Source: Curtobacterium sp. UNCCL20 (GTDB lineage: Bacteria > Actinomycetota > Actinomycetes > Actinomycetales > Microbacteriaceae). From it: 64,000 bases of DNA. The translations under genes and the position numbers were made by a program. Location: assembly GCF_900101675.1 (NCBI RefSeq), contig NZ_FNKG01000001.1, forward strand, positions 1,099,378-1,163,377. The letters are read 5' to 3'. A model generated the notes under the pieces. The model saw only the letters and a program-made list of their open reading frames with translations. It was not told the origin of the DNA and did not search any database. Of this stretch, positions 55,464-63,393 are shown piece after piece (position 1 is the stretch's first letter; each line of letters starts with the position of its first letter).

Positions 55464-56300
55464 TCAGAAGATCATCGGTCGGTCGTCGTCGAGCGAGGTC
55501 TCGAGGTCGAGGTCGACCGACACCGGCACGTGGTCGCTCGGTGCGTCGCCCTTGCGCTCGTCGCGGTGGATGCGCGCGTCGGTGACGACGTCCGAGAACG
55601 CCTGCGACCCCATCACGAAGTCGATCCGCATGCCCTCGTTGCGCGGGAACCGGAGCGCCTTGTAGTCCCAGTACGTGTAGCCGTCCGGGACGATCGGACG
55701 GACGACGTCCTGCAGCCCGCGCTCCTCGAACGCGCGGAACGCCGCACGCTCGGGCTCGCTGACGTGGGTGGCACCCTCGAACGCGCGCATGTCCCACACG
55801 TCCTGGTCGAGCGGCGCGACGTTCCAGTCGCCCATCAGCGCGAGGGGCTGCTCCGGCTCGGCGGCGATCCACTCCGACGTCCGGTCCGCCAGCTGCGCGA
55901 GCCAGTCGAGCTTGTACGTGTAGTGCGGGTCGCCGACCTCGCGGCCGTTCGGGACGTAGAGGCTCCACAGCCGGACACCGTCGACCGTCACACCGATCGC
56001 ACGGGCCTCGGTCGGGACGTCGTCCCCCTCGTGGCCCTTGAGGAACCCGGGCTGGCCGGGGAAGTCGCGCGTCACGTCCTCCATCGGCAGGCGGCTGGCG
56101 AACGCGACCCCGTTCCACTGGTTCAGGCCGTACGCCTCGACCTGGTAGCCGGCGGCCTCGAACGCCTCGAGCGGGAACTGCTCGGGCTTGCACTTGATCT
56201 CCTGCATGCCGAGGACGTCCACGTCCTCGCGCACCAGCCAGTCGACGATCCGCCCCACTCGGGTGCGGACGGAGTTCACGTTCCAGGTCGCCACGCGCAT
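55464..56300 (-). CDS. xthA: Exodeoxyribonuclease III
   Basis: 278 residues. AP endonuclease/exonuclease of the EEP fold. Motifs: 'MRVATWNVNSVRTRVGRIVD' with the metal-binding Asn, 'LGMQEIKCKPEQFP' (Glu), 'LYVPNGREVGDPHYTYKLDW', 'LMGDWNVAPLDQDVWD' and the C-terminal 'PSDHVPVSVDLDL' with the catalytic His. It repairs abasic sites and 3' blocks in DNA. ATG 56300 starts a normal-length protein. It is divergent from the Asp23 locus across 187 bases. Confidence 0.94.
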   Translation of the reverse strand: MRVATWNVNSVRTRVGRIVDWLVREDVDVLGMQEIKCKPEQFPLEAFEAAGYQVEAYGLNQWNGVAFASRLPMEDVTRDFPGQPGFLKGHEGDDVPTEARAIGVTVDGVRLWSLYVPNGREVGDPHYTYKLDWLAQLADRTSEWIAAEPEQPLALMGDWNVAPLDQDVWDMRAFEGATHVSEPERAAFRAFEERGLQDVVRPIVPDGYTYWDYKALRFPRNEGMRIDFVMGSQAFSDVVTDARIHRDERKGDAPSDHVPVSVDLDLETSLDDDRPMIF

Positions 56301-56487
56301 GGGTTCGAACCTACCGGGCACCACCGCGGGTGCGGTGCAGCGGGGGTGGTCCGACGGGGGCGGGCGGACCCGCGTGCCCCGTGCCGCGGGTCGCATCCGG
56401 GCCAGCGTGCCGCGTCCGTCTCCCGGGCGGGGCACGGCACGATGGTGTTCGCTGGGAGACCAGCAATCGACCACATCGGAGGCACTG

Positions 56488-56946
56488 ATGGCATCGACGA
56501 CGAACCGCGTCGACGGGACCGCGACGACCGGCACCACCGCCGGGACCACGACGACGCAGGTGACCACCAACGGCAGGACGATCATCGACGACACGGTCGT
56601 GGCGAAGGTCGCCGGCATCGCCGCCCGTGACGTCCCCGGCGTCTTCGCGCTCGGTGGCAACGCCGCCCGGGCGTTCGGGGCGATCCGCGACGCCATCGGT
56701 TCGAGCGCGCTCGGCCAGGGCGTCCGCGTCGAGGTCGGCGAGACCCAGGTCGCCGTCGACCTGACGATCGTCGTCGACTACCCGACGCCGATGATGGAGG
56801 TCGCCACCGCCGTCCGGGCGGCGGTCACGAGCGCGGTCACCGAGCTCGTCGGACTCGAGGTCACCGAGGTCAACATCGCCATCAACGACGTCAACATCCC
56901 GGGCCTCAACGGTCCCGTCGACGAGACCGAGGGTCGCGTCCGGTGA
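56488..56946 (+). CDS. Asp23/Gls24 (alkaline-shock) protein
   Basis: 152 residues. Asp23/Gls24 core after a Thr-rich tail: 'GRTIIDDTVVAKVAGIAARD', 'VPGVFALGGNAARAFG', 'VAVDLTIVVDYPTPMMEVAT' and 'EVTEVNIAINDVNIPGLNGP'. In staphylococci Asp23 attaches to the membrane through AmaP and links to cell-envelope stress. ATG 56488 has GGAGG at 56478-56482. First gene of a six-gene run with overlapping codons (the next start is GTG 56943). Confidence 0.9.
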   Translation: MASTTNRVDGTATTGTTAGTTTTQVTTNGRTIIDDTVVAKVAGIAARDVPGVFALGGNAARAFGAIRDAIGSSALGQGVRVEVGETQVAVDLTIVVDYPTPMMEVATAVRAAVTSAVTELVGLEVTEVNIAINDVNIPGLNGPVDETEGRVR

Positions 56947-57134
56947 ACGCCACGGTCGTCGGCATGGGCGTCGGCGCGCTCCTCGCGATCGTCGCGGTGA
57001 CGCTCGGGTTCTGGGCGTTCGTCGTCGTCGCCGTCTTCATGCTCGTGGGTGGCCTGGTCGCCCGCATCGTCACCGGCGACATCGACTTCCGTCGCCTCCT
57101 CGACGTGCTGCGCGGACGCCGGAGCTCGTCGTGA
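56943..57134 (+). CDS. DUF2273-like small membrane protein
   Basis: 63 residues, GTG start overlapping the upstream stop. Two adjacent hydrophobic stretches ('GALLAIVAVTLGFWAF', 'VVVAVFMLVGGLVARIV') and a short basic tail ('FRRLLDVLRGRRSSS'). Small proteins of DUF2273 lie next to asp23 and amaP in Firmicutes and are membrane partners there; this one fits that position and length. The next gene's GTG start overlaps its stop. Confidence 0.78.
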   Translation: MNATVVGMGVGALLAIVAVTLGFWAFVVVAVFMLVGGLVARIVTGDIDFRRLLDVLRGRRSSS

Positions 57135-57520
57135 GCGGCGCCGTCGCCGCACCGACCGGCGGCGGCGGAACGGCGTCACCCGGTCCCCGTCCGGTCGCCG
57201 GGTACGACCGGATCGGCTCGGCGGCGCTCGTGCACACCGCGCAGGCGGTCGCGTCCGAAGCACTCCGCGTCCCGTTCCGGGAGGCCCGTGCCCGGGTCGC
57301 CGACGACGGTCACGGTGCGCTCGCGGTCGAGATCACGGCCCCCCTCACCGTGCCCGTGCTGGGGAGCCACACGGTCCCCGACGAACCCGTCGTCACCACG
57401 GCGCACCGCGCCCGTGCCACGATCGCGGACCGCATCCGGACCATCACCGGCCGGCAGGTCGAACGGGTCACCGTGACGTTCTCGTCGTCCGTCGTGGACA
57501 CGCCGCGGAGGGTCCGGTGA
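57131..57520 (+). CDS. Second Asp23/Gls24-like protein
   Basis: 129 residues, GTG start. A Gly/Ala-rich tail of about 25 residues is followed by a shortened Asp23-like domain: 'RIGSAALVHTAQAVASEALR' and 'VEITAPLTVPVLGSHTVPDE' with 'QVERVTVTFSS'. It probably forms a hetero-oligomer with the first Asp23 protein, but this is inference. Both stop and start overlap its neighbours, as in a single coupled operon. Confidence 0.78.
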   Translation: MSGAVAAPTGGGGTASPGPRPVAGYDRIGSAALVHTAQAVASEALRVPFREARARVADDGHGALAVEITAPLTVPVLGSHTVPDEPVVTTAHRARATIADRIRTITGRQVERVTVTFSSSVVDTPRRVR

Positions 57521-58200
57521 GCGCCGAGGGTCGGCCCGGTGCCGGTGTGAGCGCGGCCACTGGTGCCGGCGCGGCCACCGGCGACGGCACCGGCGCGGTC
57601 ACCGGCACCGGGACCGGCCGTGGCCACGATCGGGTGTACCGCCGGGTGGTCCGCCGGGAGACGAGCGCGTCGCGTTCCGGCACCGTCGTGGTCGCCATGC
57701 TGGTGCTGCTCGTCATCGCAGCGGCCGCCGTGTTCGCAGCCGCGCTCGTGCTGCTCGACCAGCGCGTGCTCGGCATCGACCCCCGCGACGTCGTCGACCG
57801 TGCCGCACGGGCCCCGCGCGGCCTCGACACCACGATCACCGTCGGCATCGCCGCCATCGTGGCGTTCCTCGGACTCGTGTTCCTCGCACAGGGCCTCCTG
57901 CCGCAGCGTCGCCCTCGGCACGCCATGTCGTCCGACCGGCTCGCCGTGGTCGTCGACGACGAGGTGCTCGCCTCCGCCGCTGCCCGGGCTGCGCGGTCGG
58001 CCACCCGTCTCGGTCCCGACGCCGCGGTCGGCACGGTCGGCCGGCGGACCGTCGACGTGGTCCTCCGTCCCGCTGCCGGCGTCGACGTCCCCGCGGTCGC
58101 CGCGACCGAGGCGGTCACCGAGGAGTTCGCGGCGATCCACACCGAACCGCCGGTCACCGCGCGGGTCCGTGTGCAGCCGACCGGACGGGTGGACGGATGA
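57517..58200 (+). CDS. DUF6286-like membrane protein of the Asp23 locus
   Basis: 227 residues, GTG start. A low-complexity Gly/Ala/Thr tail (about 1-35) is followed by a pair of helices ('SGTVVVAMLVLLVIAAAAVFAAALVLL' and 'TITVGIAAIVAFLGLVFLAQG'), then a soluble domain of about 100 residues with 'RLAVVVDDEVLASAAARAAR'. It fits DUF6286, known in actinobacterial Asp23 loci. The function is unknown; anchoring or sensing is likely given the genes around it. Confidence 0.72.
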   Translation: MSAEGRPGAGVSAATGAGAATGDGTGAVTGTGTGRGHDRVYRRVVRRETSASRSGTVVVAMLVLLVIAAAAVFAAALVLLDQRVLGIDPRDVVDRAARAPRGLDTTITVGIAAIVAFLGLVFLAQGLLPQRRPRHAMSSDRLAVVVDDEVLASAAARAARSATRLGPDAAVGTVGRRTVDVVLRPAAGVDVPAVAATEAVTEEFAAIHTEPPVTARVRVQPTGRVDG

Positions 58201-58790
58201 ACGCGACGAACCGTGGCCTCGGCCGCACCGCACTGGTCATCGTCGGCCTGGCCCTCCTCGTCGCCGGGGTCGGCACGATCCTGGTGCAGACCGTGCCGTG
58301 GGCCTCCTCGACCTGGCACGACTGGGGGCGGTCGCTCGGCGACCTCGGGGCCGGGGCGCCCCGGGACGCCTCCGTCACGATGTGGACGTGGGTGCTCGGC
58401 GGTGGCGTGGTGCTCGGCATCCTGGCCCTCGTCGTCCTGTCCACGCTCGGCGGCGGCCGTGTCGGCATCGTGGTGGAGGACGACGGGTCCTCGAGCGGCG
58501 TGGCCGGCACCGTCCGGATCGACTCCGCCGCCGTGCAGCACGCCCTGTCGTCCGCGATCGGCGCGATGCCGGAGGTCGGCTCGCTCGCCGTCGACGTCTA
58601 CCGGGTCCGGGGCGGCCGGGCGATCCGGATCAAGGTCCGGCCCCGCCGGGGCGCCTCCCCGCGCGCCATCACCACCGGGGTCGAGGGCATCGTCGCCGAC
58701 CTCGACGCGCTCCTCGGGGACCGGCTGCCGGTCCTGCTCGAGATCGCACGCGGCGGTTCCGGGTCCGGCCGCACCGACCGGGTGCACTGA
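58197..58790 (+). CDS. AmaP-like membrane anchor
   Basis: 197 residues. Two N-terminal helices ('ALVIVGLALLVAGVGTILVQ' and 'WTWVLGGGVVLGILALVVLS') frame a small loop, then a soluble domain ('VRIDSAAVQHALSSAIGAMPEV', 'LAVDVYRVRGGRAIRIKVRP'). AmaP anchors Asp23 to the membrane in staphylococci and has this layout; I infer the same here. The ATG overlaps the previous stop, and the next gene starts 7 bases later. Confidence 0.74.
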   Translation: MNATNRGLGRTALVIVGLALLVAGVGTILVQTVPWASSTWHDWGRSLGDLGAGAPRDASVTMWTWVLGGGVVLGILALVVLSTLGGGRVGIVVEDDGSSSGVAGTVRIDSAAVQHALSSAIGAMPEVGSLAVDVYRVRGGRAIRIKVRPRRGASPRAITTGVEGIVADLDALLGDRLPVLLEIARGGSGSGRTDRVH

Positions 58791-58797
58791 GGCCGGC

Positions 58798-59580
58798 GTG
58801 CCACGGTCCATCGACGGGCTCGCCCGCGCACGGGCGGACGTCGTCGTCCCGCACGTGGTCGTCGAGGCCGCACACAGACGGCCGGTCGAGGCGGTCTGGG
58901 TCAACGAGATCGGTGGACGGACCTTCCGCATCGGCGAGGACGGTCACGCCGAGGAGTACGTCAAGGTGCTCCCGCACGCGTACGCGTCCTGGGTCGTCGG
59001 GGAGGCCGGACGGCTGACCTGGGCGTCCCGCTACGCCCGGGTGCCGGAGCTCATCGACCACGGCGCCGACGACGAGGGCGTCTGGCTGCGGACCCGCGCG
59101 CTCCCGGGCTGGAGCGCCGTCGACCCCCGCTGGCACGACGAGCCGCGCACCGCGGTGGTCGCGGCGGGCGAGGGGCTCCGCGCACTGCACGACACCCTGC
59201 CGGTGCTCGACTGCCCGTTCGAGTGGTCCACCGCGCACCGGACCGCGACGGCGCGGGCTGCCGGGGCCGACCCGGACCTGCTCGGGCCGGAGCCGCCGGT
59301 CGACCGGATCGTGGTGTGCCACGGTGACCCCTGCACCCCGAACACCCTCATCGGGGCGGACGGCCGGTGGGCCGGACACGTGGACCTCGACGCGCTCGGC
59401 ATCGCCGACCGGTGGGCCGACATCGCGGTGGCGACGATGGCCCTCGGGTGGAACTACGGCCCGGGGTGGGACGAGCTGTTCCACGAGGCGTACGGGGTGC
59501 CGGTCGACGAGGAGCGCACCGCCTGGTACCGGGGACTCTGGAACGTGGGCGACGACGGCATCGAGACGTCCACGTCCTGA
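58798..59580 (+). CDS. Aminoglycoside-phosphotransferase-fold kinase
   Basis: 260 residues, GTG start. The kinase catalytic motif is 'VVCHGDPCTPNTLIGADG' and the DFG-like metal site is 'GHVDLDALGIADRWADIAVA'; the N-lobe has 'AVWVNEIGGRTFRIGEDG'. APH-fold enzymes phosphorylate many small molecules, not only antibiotics. It resembles the APH(3') subgroup in overall pattern. Seven bases after the AmaP-like gene, so it is probably in the same operon, an unexpected member. I do not call it an antibiotic-resistance gene. Confidence 0.82.
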   Translation: MPRSIDGLARARADVVVPHVVVEAAHRRPVEAVWVNEIGGRTFRIGEDGHAEEYVKVLPHAYASWVVGEAGRLTWASRYARVPELIDHGADDEGVWLRTRALPGWSAVDPRWHDEPRTAVVAAGEGLRALHDTLPVLDCPFEWSTAHRTATARAAGADPDLLGPEPPVDRIVVCHGDPCTPNTLIGADGRWAGHVDLDALGIADRWADIAVATMALGWNYGPGWDELFHEAYGVPVDEERTAWYRGLWNVGDDGIETSTS

Positions 59581-59657
59581 CCGGGGTCGGCGAACCGCCC
59601 GACCGGAGTCGGCGCAGCCAGCACACTCGGCGCTGTCGGCGCTGTCGGCGGGACCGG

Positions 59658-61004
59658 CTAGAACGCGACGCCGCGGGCCTGCATGAACGGGATCGGGTCG
59701 GTCGTCGCCCCGCCCAGGTGGACCTCGAAGTGCGTGTGGCACCCCGTGGACGCGCCCGTGGACCCGACGAGCGCGATCAGCTGCCCCGCCGAGACCTGCT
59801 GGCCCTGCCCCACGCGGAAGCCGCCGTTGACGATGTGGCCGTACGCGGTCTGCACCCCGCCGCCGTGGCTGAGGCGGACGTAGTTGCCGTACCCGCCGTA
59901 CCAGCCGACGTAGTCGACCGTTCCCGCTGCGGCGGCGACGATCGGCGTGTAGCAGCCGCTCGCCAGGTCGGCGCCGTCGTGCTTCGTCACGACCCCGGTG
60001 ATCGGGTGCACGCGGTACCCGTACGGGCTGATGACGTAGCCGCTGGCCGGTCGGACCCAGCCGGAGCCGCTGCCCGACCCCGGGGAACCGCTCGCACCGG
60101 AGCCGCTGGAGCCGGACGCACCGCCACCGCCGCCACCGCCACCGGCGTTCGCCGCGTTGGACGCCGCCTGGGCCGCGAGCGCGCGGAGGTACGCCTCGCG
60201 CGCGGCCTTCTCTTCTGCCGCCTTGCGGACCTTCTCGCCCTGGGCGAACTCGGCCTCGGTCCGGACGCGGCCCGAGGTCAGCGTCGCGAGCTGGGCGTCG
60301 AGCCGCGCCTTGTTGCTCTGCTGCTCGTCGTAGGCGGCCTGGACCTGGTCCGCAGCGGCCTGGGAGGCCTGCATGCGCTTCTCGGCCTCGGCCGACAGTT
60401 CGGCGAGCTTCTCGGACGCACGGTCGGCCTGCGCCGTCAGGGCCCGGGCGACGGCGGCGTCGGCGCTCGCCGCGGCCTCGACCCGTTCGGCCTGCTCGGA
60501 CAGCTTGCTCAGTGCGCCGAGGTTGTAGAGGAGGTCACGGGCGTCCTCGCCGCCGGCGATGACCGAGGTGGTGACGTCGGCACCGCCGGAGCGGGCCATC
60601 TGGGCGGCGAACTGCCCGGCCTGGGCGGCGCTCTGCTCGGCGATCTCGGCGTGCTCCTCGGCGTCGGCGCGGAGTCGCTGCTCCTTCTCGGCGGCGTCCT
60701 GCGCCTTGCTCTGGGCTTCGAAGAACGCGGTGCCGAGCCGCTGTGCCTCGGCCTCGGCAGCCTTCACCTTGGTCGACAGGCCGGAGATGATGCCACGGAT
60801 CTCGGTGATCTGGTCCTGCTTGGCGGACTCCTGCCCGCGGGCGGCCATCACCTCGTCCCACGAGGGGTACGTCGCCGCACTGGCAGCCGGGGCGTCGAGG
60901 ACGACCGTGCCGACGAGGCCCGCGAGCGCCAGGAACGTGGCGGCGAAGCGGAGGCGCAGGGGGCGGTGGCTGGAGGGGCGGGTCACGGGCACGAGCCTAT
61001 ACAT
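59658..61004 (-). CDS. Secreted M23 peptidase with coiled coil
   Basis: 448 residues. A signal peptide ('RFAATFLALAGLVGTVVLDAPAASAA') is followed by long alanine-rich coiled coil (about 45-290), a Gly/Ser-rich linker, and the M23 domain: zinc ligands in 'VTKHDGADLASG' (His, Asp) and 'GCHTHFEVH'. Such coiled-coil M23 proteins act on peptidoglycan cross-links or regulate amidases, much like EnvC/CwlO-type factors. ATG 61004 or GTG 60986 may be the start. The gene is flanked by convergent and co-oriented genes without a clear operon. Confidence 0.9.
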   Translation of the reverse strand: MYRLVPVTRPSSHRPLRLRFAATFLALAGLVGTVVLDAPAASAATYPSWDEVMAARGQESAKQDQITEIRGIISGLSTKVKAAEAEAQRLGTAFFEAQSKAQDAAEKEQRLRADAEEHAEIAEQSAAQAGQFAAQMARSGGADVTTSVIAGGEDARDLLYNLGALSKLSEQAERVEAAASADAAVARALTAQADRASEKLAELSAEAEKRMQASQAAADQVQAAYDEQQSNKARLDAQLATLTSGRVRTEAEFAQGEKVRKAAEEKAAREAYLRALAAQAASNAANAGGGGGGGGASGSSGSGASGSPGSGSGSGWVRPASGYVISPYGYRVHPITGVVTKHDGADLASGCYTPIVAAAAGTVDYVGWYGGYGNYVRLSHGGGVQTAYGHIVNGGFRVGQGQQVSAGQLIALVGSTGASTGCHTHFEVHLGGATTDPIPFMQARGVAF

Positions 61005-61088
61005 CCGTTCAGGGAAGAACGGGCGTCGCCGCGCGGCTGTGGAGAACTCCGGCGGTGCGGACCGGCCGCCGGGCCGCGACGGACGGTG

Positions 61089-62756
61089 TCAGAAACCGCG
61101 CTCCCGACGGATCGCGTCGGCGCTCCCCACCACGTCGCGCCGGAGCAGGTCGGCGCCGGTGGTCCCGGCGTAGTCGTACACGTCGAACCCGGTGCAGTGC
61201 GTGATCGTCGCGGGACGGCCGAGCGAGTCCTCGACCGCGGTGGTCCAGACGTCGCCGGACCCGATCACGACGAACGTCGGCTCGGCGTCGCGGTAGGCGC
61301 CCAGGTCGACCAGCCACGGGTACGTCGCGAAGGTGTCGCGGACCTGCAGCAGCTGCACGTTCCTCGCCGAGTACGTGGCGAGCGGCCGGACGGTCCAGAA
61401 CTGCCCGACGCCGACGACGTCCCGCCCGCCGGCCCACCGGTCGAGGCACGCGGCCGGTGCGTAGGTCGCGGTGGACACGGCCCGCGCGGTGCCCGGCGTG
61501 GTGGCGATCCCGGCCAGGAGGACCGCGGCGGCCGCGACGGCGAGGACCGCGCGGACCCCTCGTCGGGGCCGGTGCACCTGGGTCCGGCGGACCGCGGTGC
61601 GCGTGAGCTCGGCGACCGCGACGAGGGCGAGCAGCGGGGCCGTCACCACCGGCTCGAGGTAGCGCGGGGTCTCCGAGCCGGCGACGACCACCCCGACCGA
61701 CACGGCGACGACGGTCACGAGGGGCAGCGCCGCGGCGGTGAGCACGGTGCGGGAGGTCCGCACCCGCCAGGCCCACACGGTCCCGCCGGCGGCGAGGAGG
61801 ACCCCGACGAACATCAGGAGCAGCCCGGCGTCTCCGGCCGCGGTGCCGGCTCGGGTGTCGGTGAGCGCGGCGAAGAAACCGAGCGTCTCGGCGGCACGGG
61901 CAGGCTGCACGTACGTGGACGGGTCGAGCGACACGAAGGGTCGGAGCGGGATCCGGAGCAGGTAGCCGACGACCGAGCCGGCCGTCACCGTTCCGGCGAG
62001 CAGGACGACGGGGCGCCACGGCAGGCGGCGGGCCAGGGCGAGCAGCACGAGCGTCACGACGACGGGTGCCGCCGACCACGGCACGTAGAGCGGGTTCGAC
62101 GCCGTCGTGCACGTCGCGACCAGCCCGAGGACGACGAGCACCGTGACCGAGGCGCGGCCCAGGCGGACCGCCCGCAGCACGAGCACGGCGGTCCCGAGCA
62201 TCGCCAGGACGACGCCGTAGTAGTAGGTCGTCGTGAGGAGGAGCGAGGCGAGCTCCAGCGACGTCGCGGTGGCCGACGACTCGGTCAGGACCAGGAGCGT
62301 CAGGAACCCGAGTGCGATCGCGGACACGGCGATCCGGGCCGACCGGCGCGCGGCGGGCATGAGCTCGTTCGCGGCCGCCCGCACCAGCGCGTACACGGCC
62401 AGCAGCACCAGGACGCCGTTCAGCGCCAGCGCCTGCTGCGGGGTCGCCGTGACGAGGGAGCAGAGCAGGTAGACCGGCAGCTCCGGGAAGAAGAACAGGG
62501 CCGGTGACATCGCCCACTCGAACGGCTGCCCGAGCTGCATCGAGCGCTGGACGAGTGGGAGCAGCACCGAGTCGCCGTCGTACCAGAGCAGGGCGACCCG
62601 CGCGGTCGCGACGACGTGACGCAGGGCGATGATGGCCAGGGCCAGCGCGACCAGGCCGCCCAGTGCCTCCTGGCCGATCGCGGTGACCAGTCCGCGCCGC
62701 CGGAGGCCGCCGGACGGACGCGCCACGGCGGTGTCGTGGCGCTGGTCGGAGGACAT
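61089..62756 (-). CDS. Large polytopic membrane protein, possible GT-C glycosyltransferase
   Basis: 555 residues, about 10-11 membrane helices and a C-terminal soluble domain of about 130 residues ('GRDVVGVGQFWTVRPLATYS', 'DAEPTFVVIGSGDVWTTAVE'). A conserved Trp/Tyr/Asp stretch after helix 1 ('VALLWYDGDSVLLPLVQRSM') recalls GT-C enzymes, whose active site is the first periplasmic loop, but no family can be named. It probably works on envelope polysaccharide or lipid-linked sugars. ATG 62756 has GGACATG context without a strong ribosome site. It is divergent from pyrE. Confidence 0.68.
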   Translation of the reverse strand: MSSDQRHDTAVARPSGGLRRRGLVTAIGQEALGGLVALALAIIALRHVVATARVALLWYDGDSVLLPLVQRSMQLGQPFEWAMSPALFFFPELPVYLLCSLVTATPQQALALNGVLVLLAVYALVRAAANELMPAARRSARIAVSAIALGFLTLLVLTESSATATSLELASLLLTTTYYYGVVLAMLGTAVLVLRAVRLGRASVTVLVVLGLVATCTTASNPLYVPWSAAPVVVTLVLLALARRLPWRPVVLLAGTVTAGSVVGYLLRIPLRPFVSLDPSTYVQPARAAETLGFFAALTDTRAGTAAGDAGLLLMFVGVLLAAGGTVWAWRVRTSRTVLTAAALPLVTVVAVSVGVVVAGSETPRYLEPVVTAPLLALVAVAELTRTAVRRTQVHRPRRGVRAVLAVAAAAVLLAGIATTPGTARAVSTATYAPAACLDRWAGGRDVVGVGQFWTVRPLATYSARNVQLLQVRDTFATYPWLVDLGAYRDAEPTFVVIGSGDVWTTAVEDSLGRPATITHCTGFDVYDYAGTTGADLLRRDVVGSADAIRRERGF

Positions 62757-62841
62757 GTCGGGAGCGTACCGAGCGCGGCTCCGGACGACCCCACAGGCTG
62801 GGGGAGCGCGGCGGGAGCCCGACCGGCTACCCTTGTGGGCT

Positions 62842-63393
62842 GTGACCGACGCGCGCGACCAGCTGATCCAGTTCATCACGGACGAAGCGGTGTTCCACGG
62901 AGACTTCACCCTCACCAGCGGGAAGAAGGCGACGTACTACATCGACCTCCGCAAGGTGAGCCTGGACCACCGCGTGGCGCCGCTCATCGGACAGGTGATG
63001 ACCGACCTCGTCGGGCAGGTCCCGGACGTCGCAGCCGTCGGTGGACTCACGATGGGTGCCGACCCGATCGCCAGCGCCGTCCTGCACCAGGCAGCGGCAC
63101 GCGGGCTCGCGTACGACGCGTTCGTCGTCCGCAAGGAGCCGAAGGACCACGGCCGCGGCAAGCAGGTCGAGGGCCCGGACCTCAGGGGCAAGCGCGTCGT
63201 CGTCCTCGAGGACACCTCCACCACCGGCGGCTCGCCGCTCAAGGCGGCCGAGGCGCTCGAGCGCGAGGGTGCGATCATCGCCGCCGTCGCGGTCGTCGTC
63301 GACCGTGACACCGGCGCGAAGGAGAAGATCGAAGCTGCCGGGTACCCGTACTTCGCAGCCATCGGGCTGGCTGATCTGGGGCTGAGCGCGTGA
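62842..63393 (+). CDS. pyrE: Orotate phosphoribosyltransferase
   Basis: 183 residues. It makes orotidine 5'-phosphate from orotate and PRPP in pyrimidine synthesis. The PRPP motif is 'RVVVLEDTSTTGGSPLKAAE', the flexible loop 'RKEPKDHGRGKQVEGPDL' and the N-terminal 'FTLTSGKKATYYIDLRKVSL'. GTG 62842 was chosen: earlier codons in frame lie in the promoter of the divergent gene. Its stop overlaps the GTG of the following gene (GTGA at 63390-63393). Confidence 0.94.
   Translation: MTDARDQLIQFITDEAVFHGDFTLTSGKKATYYIDLRKVSLDHRVAPLIGQVMTDLVGQVPDVAAVGGLTMGADPIASAVLHQAAARGLAYDAFVVRKEPKDHGRGKQVEGPDLRGKRVVVLEDTSTTGGSPLKAAEALEREGAIIAAVAVVVDRDTGAKEKIEAAGYPYFAAIGLADLGLSA

Noticed and set aside
58798..59580. 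Acquired aminoglycoside-resistance gene
   Set aside because: Composition matches its neighbours and it lies in a coupled operon; the APH fold serves many substrates, so resistance cannot be claimed.
59367..62507. 1046-codon open frame on the plus strand across the M23 peptidase and membrane protein
   Set aside because: Shadow of two real minus-strand genes with signal peptide and membrane segments; no recognisable domain.
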